DNA of 50,247 bases from UBA4292 sp002395865 (GCA_946533395.1 CAMNBU010000015.1:1-50247), one strand, 5' to 3'. Shown: positions 8,073 to 16,430, counted from the stretch's first letter. Numbers and translations are program-made. Notes: generated from the sequence alone by a model not told the origin.

Positions 8073-9589
8073 GCTTTTGCCTCCTTCTTCTTTTCATCCG
8101 TCTTGAACTCAGGAGCAAGTGCCGCTATGAACCACATGAAAAGCGCGATAACCCCTCCCGCAGCGACACCTATTATCAGCTTCTTTGTATTGGCTGTAAT
8201 GAAATTCTTCGACTCACCGGCTGAAGCGGTGTGCTCAAGGAACGATGTGTAGAAAGCGCTCTTTGTGAGCTCATCCATATGGTCATATACCAGCCTGTAG
8301 GTATCGGAGCATGCTTCTATCACCTGCAGAAGCTCCGCCTTGACGGCCTCACTGACCGCAGCGGCCTCCTCGTTCTTCTCAAGGCTCGCTATCTTGCTCT
8401 TAAGGTCCTCGACCCTTATCTCAAGCTCGGCTGCCTTCGCGTAGTTCTCCGCCTGAGCGATGACCAGATTGTTATAGTACTCCGTTGTTGTCTTGGTCGA
8501 CTTGACCGTATCGCTGTCCTGGCTGGATACGGATATCTGATCATTTTTATAGGTATCGAGTATCTGCTGGGTGGTGGCGATGTTCTCATTTATGGCGTCT
8601 ATCTTTATCTGCTCGTTTCTGAGCTGATATCTGTAGCTGGTGAGCATCGCAGCCCTGTCCTTCGTGGCCGAGCTGGCGTACACATACGAGTAAAGGTAAT
8701 CCACATTTACTATCTGTACCGTGCGGAGGCTCTCCATGAGATCCTCAAGAGAATGTCCGGTCCTGTATGACCTGTATGCCTTTACGGCATCGGGCTTCTC
8801 TGCGCAGTAATTGTACAGATTCTTCATGTCTGTACGGAGCATGTCAAGGCTCTCGAGCACATCGAGCTTATCGGTATCGATAGCCGATATCTCATTATCC
8901 GGGAGCTTGAGATCCGCATATGTGTTGTAGAGATAATTATTGTATGACGCTATCACGCAGTCGAGCACGCTCGAAAGCTCCCCATCCTCCAGCTCGATAT
9001 CCTTACCTGTCTGCGCGTCCGTAAATCCGTTAGTAAGAGATATCACGAAACGGTTCTCGTACTCCAGCTTCAGCTCCTTGGCCTGCGAATAGGCAGCGGT
9101 GTTCTTGTTGGCGATCATGTCCTCCACGATCTCCTGCTGGCGACGACTGTTCTCGGTAAGTATACGGCTGATCTTTATGTTGTTGCGAAGGCTCTCTATG
9201 GTGATCGAATGCGAAAGGCTGATACCCGAGAGCGCATTCTGAAGGACATACGCCGATGTCACCTGTGTAAGGTCGAGCTCCGTTCCGTCAGGCGCCGTCA
9301 GTGTCGTCACAGGATTGTTATTCGCATCGTCGTAATTCAATGTAACGACTGATGTGACTGTGAGCGGTGTTTTTGTGAACTGGTACAAAACAAGCGGTAC
9401 CGATGCCCCGACTACGACAAACAGGGCAAGGACCCATATGTAGAGCCTGCCCTTTACAGCAAAATTATGAAATACATTCGCAAGACTTATGGTATCTTCG
9501 TCGAAGGGGCTGTTTACGACCAGATTGATCTGAGATGATCCGTCGGTCACCTCGTCGATCCGGCTTTTTACATCCTTTTCAGGCTTCAT
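8069..9589 (-). CDS. Wzz-like bitopic membrane protein with extracellular coiled coil (first of a pair)
   Basis: 506 residues from the ATG at 9589, which has GGAGG 6 nt upstream; ATGs further upstream are less well placed. The layout is a cytoplasmic N-terminus of about 50 residues, a membrane helix (RLYIWVLALFVVVGASVPL), about 410 external residues with long helical stretches (AKAAELEIRVEDLKSKIASL), a second helix (KKLIIGVAAGGVIALFMWFI), and an acidic/basic tail ending DEKKKEAKA. The region ahead of the first helix (FDEDTISLANVFHNFAVKGR) resembles the entry segment of Wzz-type chain length determinants. No polysaccharide genes flank it. It overlaps the small gene upstream by 11 nt and the next gene by 4 nt, indicating a tight operon. 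Confidence 0.6.
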   Translation of the reverse strand: MKPEKDVKSRIDEVTDGSSQINLVVNSPFDEDTISLANVFHNFAVKGRLYIWVLALFVVVGASVPLVLYQFTKTPLTVTSVVTLNYDDANNNPVTTLTAPDGTELDLTQVTSAYVLQNALSGISLSHSITIESLRNNIKISRILTENSRRQQEIVEDMIANKNTAAYSQAKELKLEYENRFVISLTNGFTDAQTGKDIELEDGELSSVLDCVIASYNNYLYNTYADLKLPDNEISAIDTDKLDVLESLDMLRTDMKNLYNYCAEKPDAVKAYRSYRTGHSLEDLMESLRTVQIVNVDYLYSYVYASSATKDRAAMLTSYRYQLRNEQIKIDAINENIATTQQILDTYKNDQISVSSQDSDTVKSTKTTTEYYNNLVIAQAENYAKAAELEIRVEDLKSKIASLEKNEEAAAVSEAVKAELLQVIEACSDTYRLVYDHMDELTKSAFYTSFLEHTASAGESKNFITANTKKLIIGVAAGGVIALFMWFIAALAPEFKTDEKKKEAKA

Positions 9590-9896
9590 CATCTTCCTCC
9601 GTCTTGGTATCGGCATCCTCGCCGGCATTCAGGCGCTCCTTCATCGTCTCGAGAAGAGCGGTTATGCTCTCGGAGAACTTAGCTCCGTCCCGATACTCGA
9701 GCCAGACCAGATCTCCTATCTGTTTCTTTATCTGCTCCACTGCCACCCTCTGCTTCGTGGCTGAGATGGTCTCATTGATCTTGGTGCCAACTGCCTTGGC
9801 TGCCTCTCCCGTTTTGGAAGCGCCCGCCTTTACGACCTCAACCGTTTTTCTGCCTACGATGGCGGCATCCTCTTTGATCTTATCGATATTGGACAT
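9579..9896 (-). CDS. Small helical cytoplasmic protein leading the Wzz-like operon
   Basis: 105 residues starting MSNIDKIKEDA, with GGGAGGTG about 8 nt upstream; a start 16 codons earlier lies in the promoter region. It is predicted to be nearly all helix: an Ala/Lys/Val-rich N-terminal half with short quasi-repeats (TVEVVKAGASKTGEAAKAVG) and a C-terminal segment RVAVEQIKKQIGDLVWLEYRDG, ending acidic (TKTEEDDEA). No membrane segment or signal peptide. I do not recognise a named family. Its stop lies inside the next gene, so it is likely made in fixed ratio with the two membrane proteins and may be their cytoplasmic partner. Confidence 0.7.
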   Translation of the reverse strand: MSNIDKIKEDAAIVGRKTVEVVKAGASKTGEAAKAVGTKINETISATKQRVAVEQIKKQIGDLVWLEYRDGAKFSESITALLETMKERLNAGEDADTKTEEDDEA

Positions 9897-9929
9897 GATT
9901 ATTACACCTCCCTGAAAAATATCCGTAAT

Positions 9930-9958
9930 ATTATATCCCAACATTGTTCAAAAAGCAA
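9930..9958 (-). promoter_or_regulatory. Proximal promoter of the Wzz-like operon
   Basis: Minus-strand -35 TTGCTT (9958-9953), 17-bp spacer, -10 TATAAT (9935-9930), about 35 bp before the ATG at 9896. Confidence 0.7.
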
Positions 9959-9962
9959 GTAA

Positions 9963-9991
9963 ATAATACTTCCTGCCGAACCAACCGTCAA
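9963..9991 (-). promoter_or_regulatory. Distal promoter of the Wzz-like operon, overlapping the dam stop codon
   Basis: Minus-strand -35 TTGACG (9991-9986), 17-bp spacer, -10 TATTAT (9968-9963). The -35 includes the stop codon of the methylase gene. It lies 33 bp upstream of the proximal promoter, so transcription may start from two tandem sites. Confidence 0.55.
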
Positions 9992-11106
9992 TAATTGGTG
10001 ATAACAAGATGCAGAGCATCCCTCTCATTGCGGCTCTTTACGTTGTAGCTGTAGGTGTTCTCGAAGGTGGCTATGTTGAACCTTCCCTCGTAGAGTCCGC
10101 GTATGAACTCTGTGTTTTTGATGACAAGGAGGAACTTCGCGGGGGTCTCGGACAGATATCCGGCCAGTCTCTCGTGATCCCTTCTTGTGAAATCCCTTCC
10201 CTCGTAATCGGAGAAATCCGTGTCATACGGAGGGTCCAGGAATATGAAATCCCCCTCATTTACCTTTATGTTCCTGCAGAAATCGGTAAAATCCTGCGAA
10301 TAGACCTCGCATCCGGAGAACACACGCTTCACGTTCGAATCAAACATGTTATCTATCTTCGCCCTGAAGTTCTTGTTGTTATAGCTGATGCCTCCGTAGG
10401 GGATATTGAACTCTCCCGCTTTGTTGTAGCGGAACATGGAGCCGTAGCAGTACTCCCTCACGAAATAGAACACCGTCGCTCTGTAGCCGCTCGCATATAC
10501 GGGTCCGCGGTTCAATATGATATCGTTGTAGACATCACGGAAATACATGTAGTAGCCTGCGTGAAAGCCGGTCCTGAAGTTCTCCACCCTGTCGATATCC
10601 GTCATGCCGCTCTTCTTCTCGTGAGCCGCGGTCCTGATGAGCTTGTCGCTCACGTTGTTCACGAGCTGTGCCTCGAAATGTTCTCTATTCTTGACTATCG
10701 GCTCGGTGAACATCGCCATGATATCATCCATGACTGACGATATGAGCTCGGCCACAAAAAGACACAGTCCGTCGGCATCTCTCCTGCCGCTCATATACGT
10801 GTGATAAACGTCCAGCAGCCGGTCGTAGACCGCATCCGCCCTCTCGCTCATTCCTGTAAAGCTCTTCTCGAAGCAGTCGAGATAACGATAAAATGTTGCA
10901 TCGCCGTCCTTTATCAGGCAATAGAACTCCATAAGGTCTCTGGAGATATCGTTTATCGCCGCCTTGTCGGGCTCGAGCGCAAAAAACACCGCCCCTCCCC
11001 CGAAGAAGGGCTCAACATACCTGTCGTATTCTTTTGGGAAGAGAGGCAGAAGCTTCTCGAGCTCCCCTGTTTTTCCTCCCGGCCATTTGATCAGCGGTCT
11101 AAGCAT
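9988..11106 (-). CDS. dam: Dam-type (D12 class) DNA adenine N6-methyltransferase
   Basis: 372 residues. It shows the D12/Dam order of motifs: KWPGGK at residues 7-12, the AdoMet-binding EPFFGGGAVFFAL (about 32-44), NDISRDLMEFY, and catalytic FLDPPYDTDF (DPPY near 292), then a target-recognition and C-terminal part ending YNVKSRNERDALHLV. Enzymes of this class methylate adenine, commonly in GATC; the target here is inferred, not shown. It is longer than enterobacterial Dam because of extra sequence between motifs. No restriction gene is adjacent, so it looks like an orphan methylase with a regulatory or epigenetic role. Its ATG overlaps the upstream stop by one base (TAATG). Confidence 0.88.
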   Translation of the reverse strand: MLRPLIKWPGGKTGELEKLLPLFPKEYDRYVEPFFGGGAVFFALEPDKAAINDISRDLMEFYCLIKDGDATFYRYLDCFEKSFTGMSERADAVYDRLLDVYHTYMSGRRDADGLCLFVAELISSVMDDIMAMFTEPIVKNREHFEAQLVNNVSDKLIRTAAHEKKSGMTDIDRVENFRTGFHAGYYMYFRDVYNDIILNRGPVYASGYRATVFYFVREYCYGSMFRYNKAGEFNIPYGGISYNNKNFRAKIDNMFDSNVKRVFSGCEVYSQDFTDFCRNIKVNEGDFIFLDPPYDTDFSDYEGRDFTRRDHERLAGYLSETPAKFLLVIKNTEFIRGLYEGRFNIATFENTYSYNVKSRNERDALHLVITNY

Positions 11107-12440
11107 TACAGATCCCTCACATTTTTATCAAGCACAGCCGCCGCGTCGCACAGATCGCTAAGGTAATCCGAGCCCGAATAGGTCGAGTAAAGAGTACCAG
11201 CGCTGACCAGTCTGCGCCCCTGTCGGACATATCCGTCGATTATCTGGTTCCATGCCTTCTCGGCATCGTTGCTGTTAATGAAATAACCGTATCCTGCCTT
11301 CTTCAGATAGCTGTATCTGTCGCCGCTGTAGTATCTCCAGTCACCGATATCCTCCCTGTTGGGAAACATAACTATATCGGTATCACCGACGACAGCCGCG
11401 ATATCTCGCTTCCAGTTCTCGCACGTATTTACGAATTCATCATATTCCATGGAGCAAAGCTTTGCTTCATAAACATATCCGTTAAACGCAAATTCATAGC
11501 CAAGCTCACTCAGCTTATTCGCTATCATGGCCGCAGTCTTTTTGTTCGCTGCGGCATCCGCGGAGTAGATGATGTCATAGCCGAAGAGCGAGTCTCCTCC
11601 GGATATGCCCAGCACAGCTCTCGCGCCCCTGTATGAGAACGAAGGGTGCCTTGCGATGAAGTCCTCGAGTATCGGTATCATGTCGAATGCCCCTGTCCGG
11701 GTCTCGCCCCCGATATCCATCTCGCAGTTTATATTGCCGTAGGCATCGATTATCAGCCTGGTGGCACATCCATTCGCGCTCTTCTCCTTCGAATAGCACA
11801 TATTCTCCTGTGAGAGAACTATCGGCTTCTTTCCCTTCGGGAGCATGATGGAGCCGGTCACGAATTTCCCCTTCTCCTCGGACCAGTATGCCATGTCGTG
11901 TATCGACACGAGCACATAATCGTTGATATAGAGCTGTTCGAGAAAGGCGGTGAATTCCGCCGTCGTAAGATAGGCCGAATTATTGGCAAGTGCCTTGTAG
12001 CTTCCGGTCGCGGCCTTGGTGGTATTGGCTATGAGGCTGTTCACATAGACATGGGGTATCCCGCGAACATCCTCGTATTTCACCATGGTCTTCGCCTCGT
12101 TTTCGAGCGCCTCCGCCGCCTCGAGCATGGTGAGGTCGTTCCTGTAGCCCTCATCGGACTTCAGATACTCGATAGCCGCCTGGTAATCATAACCGTCCGC
12201 GATAAGTCTCGCCTGCTCTATGACGGAGCGCGCCCTTATCTCCTCGAAAGACTCCGTGCTCGGGACTTCGGCTGCGGTGGTCTCAGGCTCCTCCTTCGCC
12301 GCAAATCCCTTAAAAAACTGCTTTATCCTATAGCTGTTGCTGACTGCAAGCAGAACAAGAAGAAGGGTCAGTGTCAGTCCGACGATTATACCGGTGGTGA
12401 TCCTGTATTTGCGTATCTCACGCTCGCGCCTTCCTGCCAT
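11106..12440 (-). CDS. Membrane-anchored polysaccharide-deacetylase-like protein, metal motif degenerate
   Basis: 444 residues. A basic start and one membrane helix (about 13-33) place the rest outside the cell, after an acidic Thr/Glu linker (EEPETTAAEVPSTESFEE). From about 127 the pattern follows the NodB/polysaccharide deacetylase fold: IPHVYVNSLI, TTAEFTAFLEQLYINDYVLVSIHDMA, then LPKGKKPIVLSQENMCYS, where active enzymes have a TFDDG-type metal motif. The Asp pair is replaced by Gln-Glu, so classical deacetylase chemistry is doubtful. AGYGYFINSNDAEKAW near the end fits the last strand of the barrel. Its ribosome site is AAAGGAGG. It lies 15 nt after folA and overlaps the methylase gene. 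Confidence 0.6.
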   Translation of the reverse strand: MAGRREREIRKYRITTGIIVGLTLTLLLVLLAVSNSYRIKQFFKGFAAKEEPETTAAEVPSTESFEEIRARSVIEQARLIADGYDYQAAIEYLKSDEGYRNDLTMLEAAEALENEAKTMVKYEDVRGIPHVYVNSLIANTTKAATGSYKALANNSAYLTTAEFTAFLEQLYINDYVLVSIHDMAYWSEEKGKFVTGSIMLPKGKKPIVLSQENMCYSKEKSANGCATRLIIDAYGNINCEMDIGGETRTGAFDMIPILEDFIARHPSFSYRGARAVLGISGGDSLFGYDIIYSADAAANKKTAAMIANKLSELGYEFAFNGYVYEAKLCSMEYDEFVNTCENWKRDIAAVVGDTDIVMFPNREDIGDWRYYSGDRYSYLKKAGYGYFINSNDAEKAWNQIIDGYVRQGRRLVSAGTLYSTYSGSDYLSDLCDAAAVLDKNVRDL

Positions 12441-12455
12441 GATGACCTCCTTTCT

Positions 12456-12959
12456 CTATGTTCTCACGTATGTTCTGAAATAAAACTCCAGATCGAAATA
12501 TGTCATCTCGTCGCTCTCCTCCTCAAGTGTCCAGTCGGGAAGCTCATCGAGACACGGCATATGCGTATCCGCCTCGTAATCATAATCGATCATCGTAATA
12601 AAAGCCCTGTCGCAGTAAGGAAGAAGCAGTGAATATACCTGTCCTCCGCCTATACAGAATATCCTGTCCGGACTCACGCCCGCATCCTCAAGGGTCTTTA
12701 TATATGCCACGCACTCATCCACGGAGTGGACGACCATTGCATTCTTGCATTTGTAGGTCACATCCTTGGTGAGGACCACATTTTTCCTGTCCGGAAGGTA
12801 GCCGGGGTTCGGCAGGCTCTCAAAAGTCTTCCTGCCCATGATGACGACTCCGCCCATAGTCACCGACTGAAAGCGCTTCTGGTCGAGCGGTATCCTCACC
12901 AGCAACTCTCCTCGTCTTCCGATGCTCCAGTTTCTGTCGACCGCTGCAATAAGTATCAT
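12456..12959 (-). CDS. folA: Dihydrofolate reductase
   Basis: 167 residues, the normal size. It reduces dihydrofolate to tetrahydrofolate with NADPH. Motifs: ILIAAVDRNWSIGRRGELL at the N-terminus; IPLDQKRFQSVTMG, which carries the acidic active-site residue; VVIMGRKTFESLP; the cofactor loop FCIGGGQVYSLLLP; and the C-terminal EFYFRTYVR strand. No thymidylate synthase is adjacent. It starts just after the clpB terminator and may be expressed by read-through or a weak own promoter. It heads a three-gene run with the deacetylase-like protein and the adenine methylase. Confidence 0.95.
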   Translation of the reverse strand: MILIAAVDRNWSIGRRGELLVRIPLDQKRFQSVTMGGVVIMGRKTFESLPNPGYLPDRKNVVLTKDVTYKCKNAMVVHSVDECVAYIKTLEDAGVSPDRIFCIGGGQVYSLLLPYCDRAFITMIDYDYEADTHMPCLDELPDWTLEEESDEMTYFDLEFYFRTYVRT

Positions 12960-12982
12960 ATTCTGCTCTTTGCTCCTGTATC

Positions 12983-13010
12983 AAAAAAGGGCCGGCCTTA
13001 TGGCCGACCC
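12983..13010 (-). terminator. Rho-independent terminator of clpB
   Basis: On the minus strand a 9-bp stem (13010-13002 with 12997-12989, one G-T pair) with a 4-nt loop is followed by six Ts (12988-12983), 15 nt after the clpB stop. Confidence 0.88.
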
Positions 13011-13024
13011 CTATAATAACATTT

Positions 13025-15610
13025 TTATGCAGTTCTTGCAACCATTTCTCCGTCAGGCCCCACATCTATCTCGATGACATCGCCCTCGGAGATGTTTCCC
13101 GAGAGGATGAGCCTTGCCGAAAGGGTCTCGACATACTTCTGCAGATACCTTTTGAGCGGTCTCGCGCCGTATACGGGGTCGTAGCCCTCTTTTACGATCT
13201 TGTCCTTCGCGGCATCAGTGAGCCTTATCGAAAGCCTTCTGTCAGCCAGACGCGAATTGATGTCGTCGATCATGATTCTCACGATGTCGGTTATGTTGTC
13301 CTTCGTGAGAGGCTTGAACATGATGATCTCATCGAGACGATTAAGAAACTCAGGTCTGAACGAGCCCTTCAGGCTTCCCATGACCGCATCCTCTGCGCTC
13401 TGCGTTATATTGCCGGCATCGTCAATGCCCTCGAGAAGGAACTGCGAGCCGATATTTGATGTCATGATCAGAATCGTGTTCTTGAAATCCACGGTCCTGC
13501 CCTGGGAATCGGTTATGCGCCCGTCGTCGAGCACCTGAAGCAGCACATTGAATACATCCGGATGAGCCTTCTCTATCTCGTCGAAGAGTACTACGCAGTA
13601 CGGCTTTCTTCTGACAGCCTCCGAGAGCTGGCCGCCCTCGTCGTAACCCACGTATCCGGGAGGCGCTCCGATAAGTCTCGATACGGAGAACTTCTCCATA
13701 TACTCGCTCATGTCGATACGCACCATGCTGTTCTCATCGTCAAACAGTGCTGCTGCGAGAGCCTTTGCAAGCTCCGTCTTTCCCACGCCCGTAGGACCGA
13801 GGAAAAGGAATGAACCGATGGGCTTACCGGGATCCTTTATACCGGCCTTCGAGCGCAGTATCGCAGCGCAGACCTTTGAAACGCCGTCGTCCTGGCCGAC
13901 CACTCTCTTGTGGAGCTCCTCGTCAAGGTGAAGTACCTTCTCGCGCTCTCCCTCGTTAAGCTTCGCCACAGGTATTCCGGTCCACTTGCTTATTATCCTG
14001 CATATATCGTCGTCGGTCACCGCGTCGTGTACCAGCTCGAGATCTTTGTTCTTTGCGCTCTCCTCCGCCTGAGCCAGCTTCTTCTTCAGCTCGGGCAGTG
14101 TGCCGTACTGCAGCTTACCTGCAGTCTCGTAGTCGGACCTCTGTGTCGCCGCCTGTATCTGGCTGTTGCACTCATCGATCTGCTCCCTGATCTTTGAAAG
14201 GCCTTCGATCGCGAGCTTCTCATTGTCCCACTCGTCCTTTTTAACGGCCAGCTCGTTCTTTTTATCGGCCAGCTCCTTCTCGAGCTCGGCGAGCCTCTGG
14301 GCGCTGAGCTCATCGGTCTCCTTCCTGAGCGCCGCCACCTCGATCTCCATCTGCATCACATGTCTGTTCAACTCATCAAGATCCGAAGGCATGGAATCGA
14401 GCTCCGTCTTTATCATCGCGCAGGCCTCGTCCACAAGGTCAATGGCCTTATCGGGCAGGAACCTGTCCGAGATATACCTGTTCGAGAGCACCGCTGCACT
14501 CACCAGCGCTCCGTCCGTAATTCTTATTCCGTGATATATCTCATACTTATCCTTGATACCTCTGAGTATGGAAATGGTATCGGCCACGGTCGGCTCGTTC
14601 ACCATAACGGGCTGGAAACGTCTCTCGAGAGCGGCATCCTTCTCGATATACTTCCTGTACTCATCCAGTGTCGTGGCGCCTATGCAGTGCAGCTCGCCCC
14701 TTGCAAGCATGGGCTTTAGCATATTGCCGGCATCCATCGCGCCGTCGGTCTTGCCCGCGCCGACGATAAGATGCAGCTCATCTATGAAGAGTATGATCCT
14801 GCCCTCGGACTTCTTTACCTCCTCCAGAACTGCCTTAAGCCTCTCCTCGAACTCACCTCTGTACTTTGCACCGGCCACTAACGCGCCCATATCGAGTGAA
14901 AAAATCCTCTTGTCCTTGAGTCCCTCCGGCACATCACCGTTCACTATTCGCTGTGCGAGGCCCTCGACAGCGGCAGTCTTGCCGACGCCGGGCTCACCTA
15001 TTAGCACAGGATTGTTCTTGGTCTTTCTCGAAAGGATTCTGATGACATTCCTTATCTCGCTGTCACGGCCTATCACCGGATTGAGCTTCTGCGCCCTTGC
15101 CTTCTCCACCAGGTCCTCGCCGTATTTGTTCAGAGTATCGTATGTATCCTCCGGATTATCGCTGGTGACGCGCACATTGCCCCTTACATCCTTTAACGCT
15201 GCGAGGAATTTATCCCTCGTAAGCCCGAAGGTCGAAAACAGTCTTCTCACCCTGTCATTGCCGTAGCGCAACATCGACAGCATGATATGCTCGACGGAGA
15301 TATACTCATCCCCCATCGCCTTCGCCTCGTCCTCCGAGAACATGATGGTTCTGTTGAGAGACTGCGACAGAAACGGCTTGCCGCCGTTTACCTTCACTCT
15401 GGCCGAAAGCAGTCCCCTCACCTGTGCCGTAAAGACCGCCACATCGATACCGGTTTTTTCCAACAGCTTTACGATAAGGCTGTCATCGGCTCTGAGAAGC
15501 GACTCAAGCAGATGCTCGTCATCGACCTCCTGGTTGCCGTACTCGATGGCCACCTTCTCCATATCCTGAAGAGCCTGAATGGATCTCTGTGTAAATTTGC
15601 TGATCTCCAT
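13025..15610 (-). CDS. clpB: ATP-dependent disaggregase ClpB
   Basis: 861 residues, full length. This hexameric AAA+ chaperone pulls polypeptides out of aggregates together with DnaK. Order: Clp N-domain (1-145), first ATPase with Walker A GEPGVGKTA near 206 and Walker B IILFIDELHL, the long middle coiled coil (about 410-525, rich in EKELADKKNELAVKKD) that distinguishes ClpB from ClpA/ClpC, second ATPase with GPTGVGKTE near 606 and VVLFDEIEKAHPD, then the C-terminal D2-small domain. The ribosome site GGGGG is 7 nt before the ATG. Transcription is from the promoter at 15664-15692 under a CIRCE operator, so HrcA heat-shock control is expected. Confidence 0.97.
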   Translation of the reverse strand: MEISKFTQRSIQALQDMEKVAIEYGNQEVDDEHLLESLLRADDSLIVKLLEKTGIDVAVFTAQVRGLLSARVKVNGGKPFLSQSLNRTIMFSEDEAKAMGDEYISVEHIMLSMLRYGNDRVRRLFSTFGLTRDKFLAALKDVRGNVRVTSDNPEDTYDTLNKYGEDLVEKARAQKLNPVIGRDSEIRNVIRILSRKTKNNPVLIGEPGVGKTAAVEGLAQRIVNGDVPEGLKDKRIFSLDMGALVAGAKYRGEFEERLKAVLEEVKKSEGRIILFIDELHLIVGAGKTDGAMDAGNMLKPMLARGELHCIGATTLDEYRKYIEKDAALERRFQPVMVNEPTVADTISILRGIKDKYEIYHGIRITDGALVSAAVLSNRYISDRFLPDKAIDLVDEACAMIKTELDSMPSDLDELNRHVMQMEIEVAALRKETDELSAQRLAELEKELADKKNELAVKKDEWDNEKLAIEGLSKIREQIDECNSQIQAATQRSDYETAGKLQYGTLPELKKKLAQAEESAKNKDLELVHDAVTDDDICRIISKWTGIPVAKLNEGEREKVLHLDEELHKRVVGQDDGVSKVCAAILRSKAGIKDPGKPIGSFLFLGPTGVGKTELAKALAAALFDDENSMVRIDMSEYMEKFSVSRLIGAPPGYVGYDEGGQLSEAVRRKPYCVVLFDEIEKAHPDVFNVLLQVLDDGRITDSQGRTVDFKNTILIMTSNIGSQFLLEGIDDAGNITQSAEDAVMGSLKGSFRPEFLNRLDEIIMFKPLTKDNITDIVRIMIDDINSRLADRRLSIRLTDAAKDKIVKEGYDPVYGARPLKRYLQKYVETLSARLILSGNISEGDVIEIDVGPDGEMVARTA

Positions 15611-15632
15611 ATCATTACCCCCTTTGCCTTTG

Positions 15633-15659
15633 TTAGCACTCTCTTCCTTCGAGTGCTAA
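15633..15659. promoter_or_regulatory. CIRCE element, HrcA operator of clpB
   Basis: TTAGCACTC, exactly 9 bp, then GAGTGCTAA: a perfect match to the CIRCE consensus. It lies directly downstream of the -10 box and about 20 nt before the clpB ribosome site, the standard HrcA repressor position. Confidence 0.97.
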
Positions 15660-15663
15660 TGCA

Positions 15664-15692
15664 GTTATACCGCGTTTTGTCCATCTTGTAAA
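15664..15692 (-). promoter_or_regulatory. Promoter of clpB
   Basis: Minus-strand -35 TTTACA (15692-15687), 17-bp spacer, -10 TATAAC (15669-15664), immediately upstream of the CIRCE element. Confidence 0.75.
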
Positions 15693-15764
15693 GGCCTTTT
15701 TCACTGTTTTCGAAAATTTTATATTTCCTTCGCTTCTTGGCCCAATATACGGGAGCGTGCGATT

Positions 15765-15861
15765 ATAAATCCTTCGCTCCATGGCTCGGAACCGGGGGTG
15801 GTATTGCGATAAAGCCACAAAACCCCTGTCCAAATCCCGAGCCATGGAGCGAAGGATTTAT
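15765..15861. repeat. Inverted-repeat element with 25-bp perfect arms
   Basis: The 385-bp gap between clpB and the PH-domain gene contains arms 15765-15789 and 15837-15861 that are exact reverse complements, separated by 47 bp. Each arm includes CCTTCGCTCCATGGCTCGG or its complement. Weaker complementarity continues outward (CGTATA-type and GTGCG-type patches), so the whole element may span about 15740-15885. No open frame of note lies inside. It could be a small mobile MITE-like element or a structured transcript; there is no U-run at its ends. Confidence 0.7.
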
Positions 15862-15912
15862 TATTGTGCGGCACCGTATGAATGTAAGCTGTGCAAAAAA
15901 TATAAAAAAGCC

Positions 15913-15941
15913 TTGCTATATCGCGGAATTACATTTATAAT
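15913..15941 (+). promoter_or_regulatory. Promoter of the PH-domain gene
   Basis: Plus-strand -35 TTGCTA (15913-15918), 17-bp spacer, -10 TATAAT (15936-15941), 54 bp before the ATG at 15996. Confidence 0.7.
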
Positions 15942-15995
15942 GTGCGTAGGAACAAGGGCGGCGAAGCCGCGCGTAAAAAACAGGAGGGTTATACT

Positions 15996-16430
15996 ATGGG
16001 AAAGAAGGACGAAGGCATCGTATGGCATGACCGCACGCATCATCTGTGGTTTCCCATCAGCTTTACAAAATATGTAATAAAGAACGACAGGCTCTACACA
16101 GATAAGGGCTTCTTCAGCACCGTGTCTGACGAGACGCTGCTCTACCGCATCGTGGACCTCTCGATGAAGAGAACGCTTCTTCACAAGCTCTTCGGCACAG
16201 GTGATGTCATCCTGTACACGAAGGTGGATACGAACAGGGAGATCGTGCTTCACAATATTAAGAAGCCCCTTCAGACGAAGGATATGATCTCACAGATGGT
16301 AGAGGATATCCGCAACAACAAGAATGTGGTCGGCAAGGAATTCTTCGGAGGACCCGGCGGAGTATCTCCCGCTATGGATCTCGACAGCAACGGCATTCCG
16401 GACTATCTGGAGCATATGGATGGTCAGTAA
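15996..16430 (+). CDS. Bacterial PH-domain protein
   Basis: 144 residues from MGKKDEGIVW, with AGGAGGG about 8 nt upstream; an ATG 18 codons earlier has no ribosome site. It shows the bPH pattern: IVWHDRTHHLWFPISFTKYVIKNDRLYTDKGFFSTVSDETLLYRIVDLSMKR-type strands in pieces (WFPISFTKYVI, TLLYRIVDLSMKRTLL), then FGTGDVILYTKVDTN and VLHNIKKPLQTKDMISQMVEDI. No membrane segment, so it is probably cytoplasmic. The C-terminus is glycine-rich (FFGGPGGVSPAMD) and then DLDSNGIPDYLEHMDGQ, an EF-like acidic tail. Function unknown. Monocistronic, with its own promoter and terminator. Confidence 0.75.
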   Translation: MGKKDEGIVWHDRTHHLWFPISFTKYVIKNDRLYTDKGFFSTVSDETLLYRIVDLSMKRTLLHKLFGTGDVILYTKVDTNREIVLHNIKKPLQTKDMISQMVEDIRNNKNVVGKEFFGGPGGVSPAMDLDSNGIPDYLEHMDGQ

